Assembly: GCF_003597395.2 (NCBI RefSeq)
Contig: NC_133770.1
Location: 34,499,166-34,563,165, forward strand
Length of the DNA stretch: 64,000 bases
Direction of reading: 5' to 3'
From: Chelonoidis abingdonii
Lineage: Eukaryota > Chordata > Testudines > Testudinidae
The notes under the pieces were generated by a model, which saw only the letters and a program-made list of their open reading frames with translations, was not told the DNA's origin and searched no databases. Position 1 is the stretch's first letter. Every line of letters starts with the position of its first letter. A program made the translations under genes and the position numbers. Below, one piece after another: positions 60,187-64,000 of this stretch.

Positions 60187-60474
60187 GGCCTGGTCTACAC
60201 TGGGTGTGTGTGTGAAATCGATCTAAGTTACGCAACTTCAGCTACATGAATAATGTAGCTGAAGTCGATGTATTAAGATCTACTTACCATGGTGTCTTTA
60301 CTGTGGTAAGTCAACTGATGATGCTCCCCCGTTCACTCCACCTGTGCTTTTCACTCTGGTGGAGTACCGGAGTCGACGGGAGAGCACTTGACAGTCGATT
60401 TATCGCGTCTTCACTAGACCGATAAATCGACTCCCGCTGGATTGATCACTCCAAAGGTAAGTGTAGACATGCCC
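60187..60474. mobile_element. Harbinger/Chompy-type MITE with TAA duplication
   Basis: The ends GGCCTGGTCTACACTGGG and AAGTGTAGACATGCCC are inverted and flanked by TAA at 60184-60186 and 60475-60477. Internal TAATGTAGCTGAAGTCGATG and GATTTATCGCGTCTTCACTA are well preserved, so this is one of the youngest MITE copies here (288 bp). Confidence 0.9.
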
Positions 60475-60855
60475 TAAATGTCATTTGTTTCTAACTTTCT
60501 GTGGAGTGTGATGGTAACAAAACATTATGGTTGTTCTTTCAAAAGCTTACAACTGAACATTGACAGCTTTGAAACATTACTATGCAGAAGAAAAATGCTG
60601 CTTTTAACGTCTTAATTTAAATGAAACAAGCACAGAAGCAGCTTCTTTACTTTGTCAGTTTTTTTAAACTTTCCATTTATATTTTTAGTAGTTGACATTT
60701 ATTTGTACTGTAGTTGCTTTTTTTTTCCCCCTCTCTGCTGCTGCCGCCTGATTACATACTTCTGGTTCCAAATGAATTGTGTGGTTGACCAGTCAGTTTG
60801 TAACTCTGCTATCCTACTTTATTTTGAATGTACTGATTTAAATAATGTTGTCACT

Positions 60856-61280
60856 CTGGGGTGGGGCTGGGGATGAGAGGTTTGAGGTGCAAGAGGGTGC
60901 TTCAGGCTGGGATTGAGGGGTTTGGAAGGCAGGAGGGGGATCAGGGCTGGGGCAGGGGGTTGAGGTGCGGGGAGAGGCTCAGGGGTGCAGGCTCCCAGCG
61001 GCGCTTACCTCAAGTGGCTCCCAGATGCAGTGGCATGTCCCTTCTCCAGCTCCTATCTGTTGGAGCATCCAGGTGGTTCTGCATTCTGCCCTGTCCGCAG
61101 GCACTGCCTCACAGCTCCCACTGGAGTGCCAGAGGGGGCCATTGGAGCGCATAAGAGCCAGAGCAGGGCCATGTAGCGGCTTCCAGGAGCCATGTGGTGT
61201 GGCCCCTGACCCTGGTCCCCTGCTGGAGTGCTGGAGCGGGTCAAGCCCCACACCCTACTCCTCAGCAGGAGCTTGTAAAC
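60856..61280. mobile_element. Non-autonomous hAT element, copy 3, both ends missing
   Basis: GGGGTGGGGCTGGGGATGAG, TGGAAGGCAGGAGGGGGATC and GCGCTTACCTCAAGTGGCTC match the GC-rich body of the elements at 5552 and 9729, but neither terminal repeat is present. Open frames at 60861-61288 are spurious. Confidence 0.75.
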
Positions 61281-61726
61281 TGGCTTAAAACAGCTTGCAG
61301 TTCAGGTGACAGCAAGTCTGTTTTGGATGGGAACCCCCAGCATTTATTTGCCAATATGTAAATTTCTTGCCTACACCTTTCTTCCTGCCAAAGAATGACC
61401 ACTTAAGCAAGTGGTAAGTCTATCTGATTTTGATGACACCTCGCAGTGGTGCTGACTAGCCTTGTGTCTCTGACAAACTGGTTTGGGCTGCTGTCCCAAT
61501 TGGAATGTGCTTTAGTAACATCATACAGTAGAATCTCATAACTCTACATACAATGTTGTCACACATATTCTACCAGGACAATAATGACCAGTGAATGACG
61601 AGTTTTCAAATGATATCTCACAAGGCATACTTTGTAAACAAAATTAATAGTTTTATAAAAATGGTGAACGTAAGGGTAGAGTGTCACAACCATCTATCTG
61701 TAGATTAAAAAATGGATTTAAATTAT

Positions 61727-61764
<38 letters not shown>

Positions 61765-62165
61765 ACGCTAAAGTTACAGTAAATACAGAAACAGTTGTAC
61801 AGTGTGAGTAATGTTTGCATTGAGCAGCCAAGAGAGATTTGAGTGATACTGATACTGGAAAAGATATAATTTTTTGAGACTATCCAGTGAGATTAAGAAG
61901 AATTTCACTGGCAGGAGAATTCTACAGGAAAGAAGGTCAGTTTCCTCTTTTTTAATTTTTTAGGGGGGGGTTAATTGAAAAATGCATGGATGCTGCATAT
62001 AGCATAAAGAATAAATTAAGAATAAAGTAAGAAAAGTAAATTGATAAAGCGGTGAACAAGAAGACATATACAGATTATTTGTTCTATTCCATAACTATGG
62101 TAGACAAATGTTTTTAAGTAGGTACAAACAATGGCAAGAAGGGTTGTTTTGGGTAATATAGTATG
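61281..62165. other. Unassigned sequence
   Basis: No gene is seen. A TA microsatellite lies at 61734-61761. Confidence 0.5.
61734..61761. repeat. (TA)n microsatellite
   Basis: About fourteen alternating TA units. Confidence 0.95.
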
Positions 62166-63179
62166 CAGAGGCAGACGGTCCATATAGGCAAACTAGGTAG
62201 TCACCTAGGATGCCAAGTTAAATGGGGCGCCAAATTTGAGGAAAAAATCAAATGAAAAAAATGAAAAAGATGGAAAAAAAATACAAATAAAATAACAAAG
62301 ATGTAATTAATTCAATTCCCATCTGCGTACGGAGGGAATATTAATTATAATTAATTTCTCTGCATTTCTGATAATTTATTAATATGTCATATTTATTGCA
62401 AAAATAATTATTTTAGCAAAAAAAAATCAATTTGAGATGTAGGGTCAAGATGACCCACTTTGCAATTTTGATAAGCTATAACTCAGCCAAAATGAAACAC
62501 ATCTGCCAGTGGCAAGAGCTGTACTGCTAGTGACACCTGACTCAAATATACATCAAGGTCACATAGCTGGAAATCCATGTAGAGCAGAGATATCGCGAGT
62601 TGATACATGTCAAACGGTCATTTTAACAGTGTCGCAGGCAGATGGTTAAGAATCGAGCGAATACTGTGGAAAATTGTGTTTCTTGGTGCCAAAGAATAAA
62701 GAATAACGTCTTTCGGCATTATAAATCCAAAATGTGAGTATCTTTAAGCGTTATTAAACCTTAGCGTTATTATTGGACTGTATAGTTATGAACTTTTCTT
62801 TGTTATAACTGGTTCACATGTAATAAATAAGGTCCATAAAAGAAAAGTAACAGCGTTAACGTTTAATAGACTATGAAAGTGATGACATCACACTCCAAGC
62901 GGGTAACCATGAGGAAGGGGATTACTTTTCAAACAACCAGTGTTGGGTTATAATGTTGACAAAGGTCATTTTGTTTTTGTGTAAATGCTTTAAACTAACT
63001 GTTTTAATAGGTTAGTGAGTGTATGTTACTAATCATTGAACCTTTAAGCAGTGAATAGATGTGTTGGGATGTATGCAATGTGGTTTAAATCGCCAACCAT
63101 GTGGTGGATGTGTCAGCCATCCTTAACGCTATAATGTTTGCAGTTGGGAGCACAGTACATAACAATATTCAAATACCCT

Positions 63180-64000
63180 ATGGCAGAAAGAGGGAAAAGA
63201 AAACCCTCAGGAGCTGAGTATCGTAAATGAAAGGCTGAAAAGGAAAAGGACCAAGCAAAACAGTAGGGATTGTTCCTGAAATATCTTCTCTTTAATCCAG
63301 ATAAAGATGGAAGGCAATTCACAGCATCCAGATGAAGGAATTTTACTTGGAGATGAGGTTAGCTCATATCTACCTCGAAGTAATTTGGAACATCAAGATG
63401 AAGGTATATTACTTTGAGATGAGGGTAGCTCACATCCACAAAAAAGCAGTTTGGAAACTCAAGATGATGGAAACTTACTTCTAGATGAAGGCAGCTCACA
63501 GCATCAGACTGATAGGGAAGTGGAGAAAATTTATTCCCCATCAGAGACACATGCAGAAATTGAAGTAAATGAAGTAGAAGGAAGAAAGGATGAAGAAGTT
63601 ACAAACAAGTTACAGTATGGGAACCCAGCTTCATGGCCCAGATCTGATGACAGCGTGCGGCAAATTCTTGTGGGACATGGACCCAAACAAGTTCTTGAAT
63701 TTCCCTTTCCTAAGGGTGGAAATAAAAGAAAATTCTCTGCTCAGCATTACAAGAGGAAACTCATTAATGGGGAAGAAATTCATTGAAACTGGTTACAGTA
63801 TTCAGTGTTGAAGGACTCTGTGTTTTGCTTTTGCTGCAAGTTGTTTAGAAATCAAGCAATTTGGTACATCACTTACTGAAAATGGTTCGAAGGGCTGGAA
63901 AAACATCTCTTCAATTCTCTCTTCACATGACAGAAGTACAGAACATTTGGAATGTTTTCAGAATTGGAAAGAACTTGAATTATGATTGAAAAATGGAAAA
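63180..64000 (+). pseudogene. hAT transposase, N-terminus and TTF-type zinc finger, broken and partial
   Basis: An ATG at 63180 opens MAERGKRKPSGAEYRK and then a stop. The same frame continues KAEKEKDQAKQ, stop, GLFLKYLLFNPDKDG. After a low-complexity tandem repeat, the plus strand encodes NPASWPRSDDSVRQILVGHG, then FSAQHYKRKLINGEEIH, stop, and DSVFCFCCKLF, the Cys-rich TTF-type zinc finger. This order matches hAT transposases of the group that gave rise to ZMYM1-like host proteins. Stops at 63228 and 63784, another in the second tandem unit and frame changes show decay. Dimerisation and catalytic parts would lie beyond the window. Confidence 0.75.
63325..63522 (+). repeat. Three tandem 66-base (22-codon) units in the hAT transposase
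   Basis: Units start at 63325, 63391 and 63457. Each reads approximately CAxCxAGATGAAGG, then TTACTT and GATGAGG, then AGCTCA. In protein they give (H/T)QDEG.LL.DE.SS, an acidic repeat. Unit length is a multiple of three, so the frame is kept across units, apart from a later stop in unit 2. Confidence 0.85.

Larger units (their letters stand above)
62166..64000 (+). mobile_element. hAT transposon with TTF-type transposase, continues past the right edge
   Basis: The left end CAGAGGCAGACGGTCCATAT followed by AGGCAAACTAGGTAGTCACC is a hAT terminus I recognise from vertebrate elements of the ZMYM1-like group. A long untranslated part (CAAGATGACCCACTTTGC, AGCTATAACTCAGCCAAA) precedes the transposase frame at 63180. 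The right end is outside the window, so duplications cannot be checked. Confidence 0.7.

Noticed and set aside
63325..63522. Regularly spaced direct repeats that could suggest a CRISPR-like array
   Set aside because: The units are contiguous 66-base tandem copies with no spacers and lie in a transposase frame of a vertebrate genome.

Overview
The window is nuclear DNA of a vertebrate, most probably a hidden-necked (cryptodiran) turtle. The evidence is a tRNA-headed SINE of the tortoise type, many CR1 LINE tails, sauropsid PIF/Harbinger and hAT non-autonomous elements, a MIR-like CORE-SINE, and spliced exons of a vertebrate gene. Nothing looks bacterial: there are no operons, and most long reading frames fall inside repeats.

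The one clear conserved gene is WAC (WW domain-containing adaptor with coiled-coil), on the minus strand. Coding exons 1 to 3 lie at 39948-39908, 39777-39741 and 38307-38112, with matching splice sites and phases. The WW-domain exon and all later exons lie to the left of the window. The left 38 kb is therefore best read as WAC intron 3, filled with transposable-element debris. A CpG-rich promoter block (about 39440-40720) covers exons 1 and 2 and continues upstream, where it holds a degenerate array of a motif close to AACATCGGCTATTTCCG.

About 2.4 kb on the far side of that promoter, on the plus strand, is an intronless copy of SSNA1 (NA14, a small coiled-coil centrosome and cilium protein). 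It has an open frame of 102-103 codons and an AATAAA about 200 bases past the stop. It is probably a processed retrocopy whose last residues were lost to a frameshift. It lies where a transcript divergent from WAC would run.

The rest is a mosaic of mobile elements. There are hAT elements with 8-bp duplications (five insertions with recognisable flanks), a hAT with very long inverted arms (50599-52177) and a hAT with a TTF-type zinc-finger transposase running off the right edge. There is a decayed Harbinger carrying both a Myb/SANT-like gene and a transposase C-terminus (4664-6745), and an internally deleted Tigger (45665-47171). Several LTRs are present, one (12166-12790) with terminal inverted repeats of about 100 bp. 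CR1, L2 and MIR remnants, Chompy/Harbinger-type MITEs with TAA or TTA duplications, and a family of fold-back repeats make up most of the remainder.

No tRNA, rRNA or CRISPR array was found. Boundaries of old repeats are approximate, and family names are from memory of consensus features, not from a search.
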